Source: Amaricoccus solimangrovi (GTDB taxonomy: Bacteria > Pseudomonadota > Alphaproteobacteria > Rhodobacterales > Rhodobacteraceae). Taken from it: a DNA stretch of 64,000 nucleotides. Of this stretch, positions 46,689 to 54,450 are shown one piece after another (position 1 is the stretch's first letter; every line of letters begins with the position of its first letter). A program made the translations under genes and the position numbers. The DNA lies in contig NZ_VFRP01000006.1 in the NCBI RefSeq assembly GCF_006385685.1, positions 1 to 64,000 of the forward strand, written 5' to 3'. The notes below the pieces were generated by a model that had not been told where the DNA came from, did no database searches, and saw only the letters and a program-made list of their open reading frames with translations.

Positions 46689-46859
46689 TCAGCGCGGCGG
46701 GCCGAGCCAGAACGGGGCGGTCGCCCGGCGCAGCGCCTCCTCGAGTTCCTCGGCGACCGCCGCCAGGCCCGCCGGAACCGGTTCGGCCTCGATGGCCGCG
46801 CGCGCCCGCGCGAGGGCCGCGTCCACGCGCCCGTCGGCGCCGGTCTCGTCTTCCCTCAC
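46689..46859 (-). CDS. Small protein, NepR-like anti-sigma candidate
   Basis: 56 residues from GTG 46859, with GGAGG 7 nt upstream, which makes a real gene likely. The segment from Val12 (VDAALARARAAI) through EAEPVPAG to AEELEEAL aligns without gaps to the helix-EPVP-helix core of NepR, the anti-sigma factor that holds EcfG in the general stress response. The usual aromatic and acidic contact residues are mostly Ala here, so this is a weak match. It is convergent with the HWE kinase, 22 bp away. Confidence 0.5.
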   Translation of the reverse strand: MREDETGADGRVDAALARARAAIEAEPVPAGLAAVAEELEEALRRATAPFWLGPPR

Positions 46860-47124
46860 CTTGTCGCCTCCGCGTCTCCTGGCCCGAGCGGCCCATGTCG
46901 GTCCCCGCGTCACGTTTCCCTCCTCCGGGAAGCGGGACGCCACCTGGCCGGCCTCGCTCTCTCCAGGGCGGGACAGCGCCGGGCGTCTGCGGGACAAACC
47001 GGGCATGCCCGGCTTTTGTTCGGGCGAAGTCTCGGAAATGGCCCTCGCTGGGCAGGCGTCGCGGCGCGGCGGAACAAATCCGGTTGGCCCCTGTTGGGCA
47101 ACGAACGCGACAAGGGAGAACATC
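46860..47124. other. Divergent intergenic region between the small NepR-like gene and sodC
   Basis: 265 bp with no supported gene. It carries the sodC promoter candidate (47071-47095). No EcfG-like site was seen in the minus direction. Confidence 0.6.
47071..47095 (+). promoter_or_regulatory. EcfG-type promoter upstream of sodC
   Basis: GGAAC (47071-47075), 17-bp spacer, GTT (47093-47095) followed by GGG; 29 bp before the ATG. Confidence 0.6.
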
Positions 47125-47694
47125 ATGATCTCGATCGATACCGCCCGCATTCGCGCTCCGTCCGGGCCCTTCGGCGCGTCGCGGAGAATCCTCGGCGGGA
47201 TGATCACCGCCGCCGGCCTCATCGTGGCGGGTTCCGCGCTCGCCCAGGGGGACGCCGCCACCACGACCGTCGATTTCACCAATCTTCAGGGCGAGAGCAT
47301 TGGGACGGCGAAACTGACCGGAACGCGCGCCGGTCTGCTGATCGGTCTCGACCTGCGGGGCCTGCCGCCCGGCTGGCACGGGTTCCACGTGCACGAGACC
47401 GGCGAATGCGACGCGGAGGGCGGCTTCAAGTCGGCGGGCGGGCACTACGCCGTCTCCGACACGGAACACGGCTTCCTGTCGGAGCACGGACCGCATTCGG
47501 GAGACATGCCGAACCAGTACGTCGGCGAGGACGGCACGCTGCGCGCACAGGTTCTCGACACCTACGTCTTTCTCGGCGGCGACACCGGTAACGCCTCCGG
47601 CAAGGCACTCATCATCCACGCCGGCGCGGACGACTACGAGAGCCAGCCCTCCGGGGATGCCGGTGATCGCCTCGCCTGCGGCGTCATCGAGTGA
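47125..47694 (+). CDS. sodC: Periplasmic Cu/Zn superoxide dismutase
   Basis: 189 residues. A signal peptide (about 1-41, ending ALAQ) precedes the SodC fold: Cu ligands in GFHVHE (His88, His90), GGHYAV (His107), GPHSGDMPN and the C-terminal IIHAGADDY. The disulphide cysteines are in GECD and LACGVI. It removes superoxide in the periplasm. AGGGAG precedes the ATG. The larger open frame upstream is a shadow of the HWE kinase. Confidence 0.93.
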   Translation: MISIDTARIRAPSGPFGASRRILGGMITAAGLIVAGSALAQGDAATTTVDFTNLQGESIGTAKLTGTRAGLLIGLDLRGLPPGWHGFHVHETGECDAEGGFKSAGGHYAVSDTEHGFLSEHGPHSGDMPNQYVGEDGTLRAQVLDTYVFLGGDTGNASGKALIIHAGADDYESQPSGDAGDRLACGVIE

Positions 47695-47720
47695 GCGACA
47701 CGCACTCCCCCGCCGCGCGG

Positions 47721-47936
47721 CTATGGAACGCGGGAGGGGTCGAACCCGTCGTCGCGCTCCAGCGCCGCGGCCAGCCCGACGGCATCGTCCACGCCGTCCT
47801 GAAACGAGCCGAGAACCTGAAGCGCCACGGACTCACGGCCGGTGCTGGTCATGATCTCGTGCGCGCGGCAGTAGTTGTCGACGGCTTCGGACAGGATCTT
47901 CAGTTCGGCCGGGGTGGCAACACCTGAACCAGCCAT
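47721..47936 (-). CDS. Conserved small hypothetical protein
   Basis: 71 residues from ATG 47936, with GGGAGG 5 nt upstream. Predicted helical: LKILSEAVDNYCRAHEI is followed by a helix-rich SVALQVLGSFQDGVDD segment. Small proteins of this pattern are common beside stress or regulatory genes in alphaproteobacteria, but no function is known to me. Convergent with sodC. The overlapping plus-strand frame (47691-47927) lacks a ribosome site and was not chosen. Confidence 0.65.
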   Translation of the reverse strand: MAGSGVATPAELKILSEAVDNYCRAHEIMTSTGRESVALQVLGSFQDGVDDAVGLAAALERDDGFDPSRVP

Positions 47937-48130
47937 GCCATCCTCCCTCTGGGTGCGGGAGGCAATATGGACGCGAAGTCCGGCGAGTTCATTATCGCAG
48001 GATAGGAAAGGGGAAGAATCTGTTCCTTGAGCCAGAATCCGCCGAGATCGGGTCGCGGCCGTTTGGTGAAGCCCTCTCGTCATGCCGATGACCACCGCGC
48101 GCGGCGGGTTGGACGCTCGACTTCGCGGCG

Positions 48131-48146
48131 GTTAATCTGTGTTATT
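48131..48146. promoter_or_regulatory. TTAA-N6-TTA element upstream of the CRP-type regulator
   Basis: GTTAA-TCTGTG-TTATT, 34 bp before the ATG. It matches the element before the response regulator at 42017 (reverse complement) at 13 of 16 positions. A possible autoregulatory site. Confidence 0.4.
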
Positions 48147-48179
48147 CACGCGCACCCGCGCATGGCCTAATTCGGGATC

Positions 48180-48959
48180 ATGGATCACCTTTCCTCCAAT
48201 GCTCCGAAAGGGGCCGGGGCCAATGCCCTGACATGCAAGCTTCAGCAGTTCACGCGGCTGTCCCTGGCCGACCGCGCGGCGCTGGAGCGCGTGGTGGCGG
48301 AGCGGCGGCGCACCTTCCTCGGCCGCGAGGACATCAGCCGTGAGGGCGACAAGCCCACGAAGATATACGTGATGCTGAACGGCTGGGCCTGCCGCTACAA
48401 GTTCCTCGAGGACGGGCGGCGCCAGATCGTGGCCTTCTTCCTGCCGGGCGATCTCTGCGATCTCAACATCTTCATACTGCGGCAGATGGACCATTCCATT
48501 GGCGCGCTGACCGACGTGACGGTCGCCGAGATCGGCCGGGACAGCTTCGAGAGGCTGATCGATGACCATCCGCGCATCACCCAGGCGCTCTGGTGGGAGG
48601 CGCTGGTCACGATCGCGATCCAGCGGGAATGGACCGTGAACCTCGGGCAGCGCGACGCGCTCGAACGCATCGCGCACCTGCTCTGCGAACTCTATGTGCG
48701 CCTGTGGAGCGCGGGCCTCGCCACCGACGGACATTGCGCCTTTCCAGTGACGCAGAGCGACCTCGCAGATGCGACCGGGCTTTCCAAGGTGCATGTGAAC
48801 CGCACGCTGCAGGAACTGCGCCAGGAAGGGCTCATCCGGCTTGCCAACCGCCAGCTGACCATTCTCGATCTCGACCGGCTGAAACGGCTCGCCGTCTTCG
48901 ATCCCAATTACCTGCACCTCGATCGGGAAGGGGCGCATCTCGACGCGAACAACGAGTAG
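48180..48959 (+). CDS. CRP/FNR-family transcriptional regulator
   Basis: 259 residues. N-terminal cyclic-nucleotide-binding-like beta roll (about 25-140, IVAFFLPGDLCDLN), a dimer helix, and a C-terminal winged helix (about 180-235) with recognition segment LADATGLSKVHVNRTLQELR. The FNR iron-sulphur cysteine cluster is absent, so oxygen sensing by that route is not expected. Its stop lies within the likely ribosome site of the following kinase-like gene. Confidence 0.87.
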   Translation: MDHLSSNAPKGAGANALTCKLQQFTRLSLADRAALERVVAERRRTFLGREDISREGDKPTKIYVMLNGWACRYKFLEDGRRQIVAFFLPGDLCDLNIFILRQMDHSIGALTDVTVAEIGRDSFERLIDDHPRITQALWWEALVTIAIQREWTVNLGQRDALERIAHLLCELYVRLWSAGLATDGHCAFPVTQSDLADATGLSKVHVNRTLQELRQEGLIRLANRQLTILDLDRLKRLAVFDPNYLHLDREGAHLDANNE

Positions 48960-48973
48960 GGGAGTATCGGACC

Positions 48974-50050
48974 CTGGCGAAGGAGGAGACAGGCTGGCTC
49001 GGCGCCTCGACGGCGGCGGCGCGCATCCGGGAGGCGGAGTGGGCGGGGACGCCGCTCGGTCCGCCCGGCGGCTGGTCGTCCTCGCTGCGCTCCGCGCTCG
49101 CCGTCACGCTCGGGATCGGCTTTCCCGCCTTCCTCTGGTGGGGACCGCGATTCCTCGCCTTCCGCAACGACGCCGCCGGACGGCTGTTCGGCCTGGAGGG
49201 ACTCGGGCAGCCGGGAGGGCCGCTCTGGGACGCGCTCGGCGGCTCGATCCGGGGCGCGGCGGGAAGCGGCGCGACCGTCGTGACGGCCGCGGCCGCGCAG
49301 GCGGATCTCGTCGTCTCCCTCAGCCGTCCCTGGCCGGCGAGGGGATCGGATGACGGGCCGGGCGTGCTCGCGGTGGCCCATCCCGAACACGCGCCGGAAG
49401 CGGAACTGCTGGCGGCGCGAAGCGAGATCGCCGCGCTCCAGTCGCGGCTCGACGAGGCGCGGCGGGCCAGCCGCGACACGCTCGCCATCATCCGCTCGAT
49501 CGCCCGGCGCACCGGCGTGGGCGCGCGTTCGGCCGCTGATTACGCGGATCATCTCGACGGGCGCATCACCGCGCTGGCGCGCGTGCAGACCGCGCTCGCG
49601 CGCCATCCCGAGATGGGGGTCGATCTCGCGCTTCTGGCCGGGGACACGCTGATGGCGGCGGGCGCGCACGAGACGCGGGAATTCACCCTCGATGGGCCGG
49701 AGGTCCTGCTCAGGGGCAAGCACGCGGAGACGCTCGGCCTGGCCCTGCACGAGCTCACGACCAACGCGGTCAAGTTTGGCGCGCTGTCGCGCCGGGGCGG
49801 GCGGATCGCGATCGACTGGCGTGTGGACCGGAGCGACCCGGCGCGGCCGGTCCTGGCGTTGCACTGGACCGAGACCGGCGCCGCGCTGACCAACGGCGCC
49901 GGCCCCCCCGGCTTCGGCTCCGAGCTCTTCGAGCGGAGCATGAACTACGAGATGGACGCGGACGTGCGTTGGCGGCTGGGGCCCGAGGGGCTCGTCTGGA
50001 ACATGCGCGCCCCGCTGCCCGAGGCGGGCGGCGAAGCCGGCGGGGCCTGA
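48974..50050 (+). CDS. HWE-type kinase homologue lacking the phospho-acceptor histidine; non-canonical start likely
   Basis: About 358 residues. The N-terminal module (WAGTPLGPPGGW, FLWWGPRFLAFRND) matches that of the large HWE kinase. The dimerisation helix reads EARRASRDTLAIIRSIARRT, so the position of the catalytic His is Arg164 and the following Asn is Asp168. The ATPase region remains, with N-box HELTTNAVKFGAL (259-271) and WTE (298-300). No ATG, GTG or TTG exists in frame after 48704; CTG 48974, 9 nt after GGGGAG, is the best start given the domain boundary. It probably acts as a pseudokinase or ATP-binding regulator. Confidence 0.72.
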   Translation: MAKEETGWLGASTAAARIREAEWAGTPLGPPGGWSSSLRSALAVTLGIGFPAFLWWGPRFLAFRNDAAGRLFGLEGLGQPGGPLWDALGGSIRGAAGSGATVVTAAAAQADLVVSLSRPWPARGSDDGPGVLAVAHPEHAPEAELLAARSEIAALQSRLDEARRASRDTLAIIRSIARRTGVGARSAADYADHLDGRITALARVQTALARHPEMGVDLALLAGDTLMAAGAHETREFTLDGPEVLLRGKHAETLGLALHELTTNAVKFGALSRRGGRIAIDWRVDRSDPARPVLALHWTETGAALTNGAGPPGFGSELFERSMNYEMDADVRWRLGPEGLVWNMRAPLPEAGGEAGGA

Positions 50051-50101
50051 CCGCTCCCCCTGTCGGGAAAAAGTCACCTTCGCGGGGAAGGCGCTCCCGG
50101 C

Positions 50102-50126
50102 GGAACATCCGGCCCGCTCGGCTGTT
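50102..50126 (+). promoter_or_regulatory. EcfG-type promoter upstream of the DUF2231 operon
   Basis: GGAAC (50102-50106), 17-bp spacer, GTT (50124-50126) followed by CC; 35 bp before the GTG start at 50162. Confidence 0.6.
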
Positions 50127-50161
50127 CCTCTGATCCGAGCTGGCAGAGGAGGAGCGAATTC

Positions 50162-50653
50162 GTGCGACGAACCCAAGCAAGGCCGATCCCCACCGCGGCG
50201 CGCGGTCTGGCCGCGCCCTCCGCCTTCGCGGTGGCGGGCCATCCGGTCCACGCGGCGCTGGTGCCCTTTCCCATCGTCTGCTTCTCGCTCGTCATCCTGA
50301 CCGACCTCGCCTATTGGCGGACGGCCAATCTGATGTGGCAGAACTTCTCCTCCTGGCTTCTTTTCGCGGGCCTCGTCGGCGGGGTGCTCGCGGCGGTGGC
50401 GGGGGCGATCGACCTGCTGGCGCGCGCCACGCTGCGCCGCCACTCCGCCGCCTGGGCGCACGGGCTCGGCAATCTCGCGGTCCTGGTGCTCGCCTTCTTC
50501 AACAGCCTCGTCCACGCGGGCGACGGCTGGACCGCCGTGGTTCCCGTCGGATTGACGCTGTCGCTCGTGACCGGGGTCGTGATGATCTTCACCGTCTGGC
50601 TTGGCCGCGCGATGGTCTATCGCGCGGGGATCGGAGTGCGCATCCATGACTGA
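50162..50653 (+). CDS. DUF2231-family membrane protein
   Basis: 163 residues from GTG 50162, with AGGAGG upstream. Four membrane helices with the GHPVHAALVPFPI motif that opens DUF2231 proteins. These often sit beside sorbosone dehydrogenase-type genes and may hold a redox or electron-transfer site in the inner membrane. It overlaps the next gene by 8 nt, which supports a shared function. Confidence 0.83.
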   Translation: MRRTQARPIPTAARGLAAPSAFAVAGHPVHAALVPFPIVCFSLVILTDLAYWRTANLMWQNFSSWLLFAGLVGGVLAAVAGAIDLLARATLRRHSAAWAHGLGNLAVLVLAFFNSLVHAGDGWTAVVPVGLTLSLVTGVVMIFTVWLGRAMVYRAGIGVRIHD

Positions 50654-52136
50654 GCAATCCTTCCGCGCCCCTCCCCCCTTCCTCCGTCTCGCCTCGGCGG
50701 CGCTTCTGGTCTGCGCCGCGAGTCCCGCGCTCGCGCAGGAGGATTTCGACATCACGAGCCAGATCGGCCCCGATCCGGTCCTGCCCGATCCCGATCCCGG
50801 GCTGATCGCCGGGATGAAGGTCGCGGAGGTCGTGGGCTGGGCGGAAGGCGAGACGCCCGAGGTGGCGGAGGGCTTGACGGTAAGCGTTTATGCGAAGGAT
50901 CTCGTCAATCCCCGCACGGTCTACACGCTGCCGAATGGCGACGTGCTCGTGGTCCAGTCGCGCGGTCCGACCGAGCCCGTCTCGCGCCCGAAGGACGTGA
51001 TCCGGGGCGCGATCATGTCCTACGCCCACGGGCAGGGCGCCGGAGGGTCGGAGAAGGAGAGCAACCGGGTAACGCTCCTGCGCGACACCGACCGGGACGG
51101 CGTTGTGGACGAGCGCGCCGAGCTGCTGACCGGGCTCAACTCCCCCTTCGGCGTGGTCTGGACCGACGGCACGCTCTACGTCGCCGCGACCGATGCGATC
51201 CTCGCCTATCCCTATGAACTCGGCCAGACCGGGATCACCGAGGCGCCGAAGGTGCTGGCGCCGCTCCCGGGCGGGCCGATCGACCATCACTGGACCAAGG
51301 ATCTGGCCCTGAGTCCCGACGGGACGAAGCTCTTCGCCTCGATCGGCTCCAATTCCAACGTCGGCGAGAACGGGCTCGAGGCGGAGAAGGGCCGGGCCGC
51401 GATCTGGGAGGTGGACCGCGCGAGCGGCGCCGCCCGGGTCTTCGCCTCGGGCCTGCGCAATCCCAACGGACTGACCTTCCATCCCGAGACTGGAGACCTC
51501 TGGGCGGTGGTGAACGAGCGCGACGAACTCGGGCCGAACCTCGTGCCCGACTACATGACCTCGGTGAAGGAGGGGGCGTTCTACGGCTGGCCCTGGAGCT
51601 ACTACGGCCAGCATGTCGATCCGCGCGTCCATCCGCCCCGGCCGGACATGGTCGAGCAGGCCATCGCGCCCGACTACGCGCTGTCGAGCCATGTGGCGCC
51701 GCTCGGGATGACGTTCAGCTACGGCTCCGCCATGCCGGAGGAATTCGCGAGCGGCGCCTTCGTCGGCGAGCATGGCAGCTGGAACCGGACGGATTTCAAT
51801 GGCTACAAGGTCGTCTATGTGCCCTTCGAGAACGGCCAGCCCTCCGGCAAGGCGCGCGACGTCGTAACCGGCTTCCTCGACGGGGACCAGACGCGCGGGC
51901 GGCCCGTGGGGGTGGCGATCGACGGGACTGGGGCGCTTCTCGTCGCCGACGACGCGGGCAATACGGTCTGGCGCGTCGCCGCGGCCGATGGCCGGATCAT
52001 CGACGCGCCGGTCGGCACCGACCAGCACGCGGCGCGGGCGCGCACCGCCCCCGAGCCGCCGGCGACGGACGCGGGCACGCCCGCGCAGCTCCGGATCGCG
52101 CCGGCGACCGGGGAGCCGACGGAGCCCGCTCCGTGA
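50646..52136 (+). CDS. PQQ-dependent sorbosone/aldose dehydrogenase-like protein (second paralogue)
   Basis: 496 residues from ATG 50646. A Sec signal peptide (about 1-30, ending ALAQ) leads to the same propeller family as the gene at 40545 ([57 protein letters not shown]). A Pro/Ala-rich C-terminal tail of about 40 residues is absent from the paralogue. It is coupled to DUF2231 before it and to the P450 gene after it by overlaps. Confidence 0.85.
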   Translation: MTEQSFRAPPPFLRLASAALLVCAASPALAQEDFDITSQIGPDPVLPDPDPGLIAGMKVAEVVGWAEGETPEVAEGLTVSVYAKDLVNPRTVYTLPNGDVLVVQSRGPTEPVSRPKDVIRGAIMSYAHGQGAGGSEKESNRVTLLRDTDRDGVVDERAELLTGLNSPFGVVWTDGTLYVAATDAILAYPYELGQTGITEAPKVLAPLPGGPIDHHWTKDLALSPDGTKLFASIGSNSNVGENGLEAEKGRAAIWEVDRASGAARVFASGLRNPNGLTFHPETGDLWAVVNERDELGPNLVPDYMTSVKEGAFYGWPWSYYGQHVDPRVHPPRPDMVEQAIAPDYALSSHVAPLGMTFSYGSAMPEEFASGAFVGEHGSWNRTDFNGYKVVYVPFENGQPSGKARDVVTGFLDGDQTRGRPVGVAIDGTGALLVADDAGNTVWRVAAADGRIIDAPVGTDQHAARARTAPEPPATDAGTPAQLRIAPATGEPTEPAP

Positions 52137-53398
52137 GGACAGCCGGAAAGGCGGAAGCCGGCGCGCCCTTTCCACGCGCCGAATTCGACGGCACGCTGGG
52201 CCTCATGCGCGAGGGATACCGGTTCATCGGCCGCCGCTGCGACCGGGCGGGGCGGGACGGATTCCACACCCGCCTGATGCTGCGCGATGTCCTCTGCCTG
52301 CGCGGTGCCGAGGCCGTCGACCTTCTTTACGAGAGCCCGGATTTCACTCGCCGGGGTGCGATGCCGGGCTGGGTGCTGCGCCTGCTGCAGGACAAGGGCA
52401 GCGTGCAGCAGCTGGAGGGGGCCGAGCACCGGGCGCGGAAGGCGCTCTTCACGCGGCTTCTGATCGAGTCCGACGCGGATGCGACGCTGGCGCGTATCTT
52501 CGGCGCGGCGCTGCTGGAACGGATCGGGCGTGGCGGGCGCGTCAATGTGCTGCGCGACACGGTCGCGCCTCTCTCTCGCGCGGCCTGCGACTGGTGCGGC
52601 CTCGGGGCCGATTTCGCCGGGGATCGCGCTCTCGCGGCGGCGCTGTTCGAGATGAGCGACCGCGCGGGCTTCCCGGGGCCGGGAAGCTGGGCCGCGCTGG
52701 CCCGGCGGCGCCGCGTGGAAGCCCGGCTCGCGGCGGCGGTTCGCGAGTGGCGGCGCGCCGGTCCCCCGGAGGCGGCGAGCCCGCTCGCGGATTTCTGCCG
52801 CGCCACCGGGGAGCGTGGCCGGCCCCTGCCTCCCGAAACCGTCGCGGTGGAACTCCTCAACCTGCTCCGCCCGATCGTGGCGGTGGGACGCTATGTCGCC
52901 TTCGCCGCGCGCCTCCTGATCCTCCGGCCCGACTGGCGCGAACGGCTCCGCGCGGCGGAGGAGGCGGAGTTCGACCGCTTCGCCGAGGAGATCCGCCGGA
53001 TCTCCCCCTTCTTTCCCTTCGTCGGGGCCATCTCTGAACGGCCGGTCCACTGGCGGGGCGAGACGCTGGACAAGGGCCAGTGGGTGATCGCCGATCTGCA
53101 CGGGACCTGCCATGACGCGCGCCGCTTCCCCGATCCCGACGCGTTCCTGCCCGGGCGGCGCCTCGACTGGCGTCATCCCGCGCCCGGCTTCGTTCCGCAG
53201 GGCGCGGGAGATCCGGCGCGGACGCATCGCTGTCCGGGTGAGAAGGTGACGGTCGCGCTGATCGCGGAGGCGACGCGGATCCTCACCCGGGGGCCGGCCT
53301 GGACCGCGCCGGAGCAGGATCTCGGCATCGACCTCGCGCGGATCCCGGCGCGTCCGGCGAGCGGGGTCGAGCTCGATTTCGGCCCCGCGCGCGGCTGA
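52133..53398 (+). CDS. Cytochrome P450, CYP152-like fatty-acid peroxygenase
   Basis: 421 residues from GTG 52133 in a GTGA overlap. Haem Cys367 in THRCPGEK, ExxR at 285-288, and ISPFFPF after it. The usual acid-alcohol pair of the I helix is replaced by Arg246-Pro247 (LLRPIVAV), the mark of CYP152 peroxygenases, which use hydrogen peroxide directly on fatty acids. The substrate-pocket position occupied by His in OleT decarboxylases and Gln in the Bacillus subtilis hydroxylase is Gln92 here (GSVQQLEG), favouring hydroxylation. No redox partner is encoded nearby, as expected. Confidence 0.84.
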   Translation: MRTAGKAEAGAPFPRAEFDGTLGLMREGYRFIGRRCDRAGRDGFHTRLMLRDVLCLRGAEAVDLLYESPDFTRRGAMPGWVLRLLQDKGSVQQLEGAEHRARKALFTRLLIESDADATLARIFGAALLERIGRGGRVNVLRDTVAPLSRAACDWCGLGADFAGDRALAAALFEMSDRAGFPGPGSWAALARRRRVEARLAAAVREWRRAGPPEAASPLADFCRATGERGRPLPPETVAVELLNLLRPIVAVGRYVAFAARLLILRPDWRERLRAAEEAEFDRFAEEIRRISPFFPFVGAISERPVHWRGETLDKGQWVIADLHGTCHDARRFPDPDAFLPGRRLDWRHPAPGFVPQGAGDPARTHRCPGEKVTVALIAEATRILTRGPAWTAPEQDLGIDLARIPARPASGVELDFGPARG

Positions 53399-53400
53399 CC

Positions 53401-54450
53401 TCAGCCTTTCCCCGCCGCGCGGTAGATCGCCTCGATCGCCCGCGCGAGGTCGATGAGCCGGCGGCACGACGGGTCGAACCGCGCGCCCCGGCCGAGCGCC
53501 CGCGCCCAGGCGACCGCGGCGCGCCCGCCCCAGGCGTCCGGCGGGGAGGCGACCTCCTCGCTCGCTGTCCCCCGATGTAGCCGCGTTGCGAAGTCGTAGA
53601 ACGAGCCGTCGCGATTCTCGATCACCGCCCCGCCCTCGGCTCCGAAGGCCTCGAACCGGATCACGGCGTCCTGTCCCGCGTGGAGCCGCCAGGAGCAGGC
53701 GAGGCGGAGCGCGCGGCCCCCCGCGAGCGAGAGCGTCGCGGTCACGTAATCCTCCGCTTTCCGGCTCAGCGCCTCGGCGTCGAGCCTGCGCCCCGCGCGC
53801 CAGGCCTGGGCCTCCACGTGCTCGAGCGCGGGAAAGTCGAGAAGCCAGAGCCCGAGATCGACGAGATGCACGCCGAGATCGGCGAGGCAGCCGCCGCCCG
53901 AGAGCGCGCGGTCGTAGAACCAGGGCTTGTCGGGTCCGTAGGCGTTGTGAAACACCGCGTCCATCGCGAAGACCTCGCCCAGCCGGCCCGCCCGGAGCGC
54001 CTCGCGTAGCGCCGCGACCGCGGCGGTATGGCGATAGGAGAGGTCGACGCCGAGCAGCCGGTCGGCGTTGCCCGCGGCCTCGACGACCGCCGTCGCCTCG
54101 CGCGCGTCGCGCCCGAGCGGCTTCTGGCAGAACACGGCGGCGCCCGCTTCGAGCGCGCGGATCGATTGCCCGGCATGGAGCGCGCTCGGCGTCGCGATCA
54201 CGATCCCGTCGGGCTCCATCGCCAGCAGGCCGTCGAGCCCATCCGCCGCCCGCGCGCCGGGAGCGACGTCGGTGGCCTCGGCCAGCGCCTCCGGCACGGG
54301 ATCGGCGAGGCCGACGATTTCCGCGGATCCGTCCTCCGCGACGGCGCGAAGCCGGTGGCGCCCGATCCAGCCGAGGCCGAGGAAGGCGAGCCGGGGCCGC
54401 CGCGCGACCGGCGCGCCAGCGGCGTCGAAGGGATGGGGGGTCAGTCGCAT
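53401..54450 (-). CDS. Gfo/Idh/MocA-family NAD(P)-dependent oxidoreductase
   Basis: 349 residues from ATG 54450. Rossmann motif FLGLGWIG near residue 24, the catalytic-type CQKPLGRD (Lys-Pro) and a C-terminal substrate domain (FHNAYGPDKPWFYDRALSGGGCLADLGVHLVDLG). The family oxidises or reduces sugars and cyclitols. Its start lies 10 nt inside the end of the alcohol-dehydrogenase-type gene, so the two are coupled. Convergent with the P450 gene. Confidence 0.87.
   Translation of the reverse strand: MRLTPHPFDAAGAPVARRPRLAFLGLGWIGRHRLRAVAEDGSAEIVGLADPVPEALAEATDVAPGARAADGLDGLLAMEPDGIVIATPSALHAGQSIRALEAGAAVFCQKPLGRDAREATAVVEAAGNADRLLGVDLSYRHTAAVAALREALRAGRLGEVFAMDAVFHNAYGPDKPWFYDRALSGGGCLADLGVHLVDLGLWLLDFPALEHVEAQAWRAGRRLDAEALSRKAEDYVTATLSLAGGRALRLACSWRLHAGQDAVIRFEAFGAEGGAVIENRDGSFYDFATRLHRGTASEEVASPPDAWGGRAAVAWARALGRGARFDPSCRRLIDLARAIEAIYRAAGKG

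Noticed and set aside
47691-47927. Plus-strand 78-residue frame after sodC
   Set aside because: The opposite strand has a better small protein with GGGAGG before its ATG.
48002-48026. EcfG-like promoter for the small minus-strand gene at 47936
   Set aside because: GGAAC is present on the minus strand at 48026, but the -10 part is not GTT at the right spacing.
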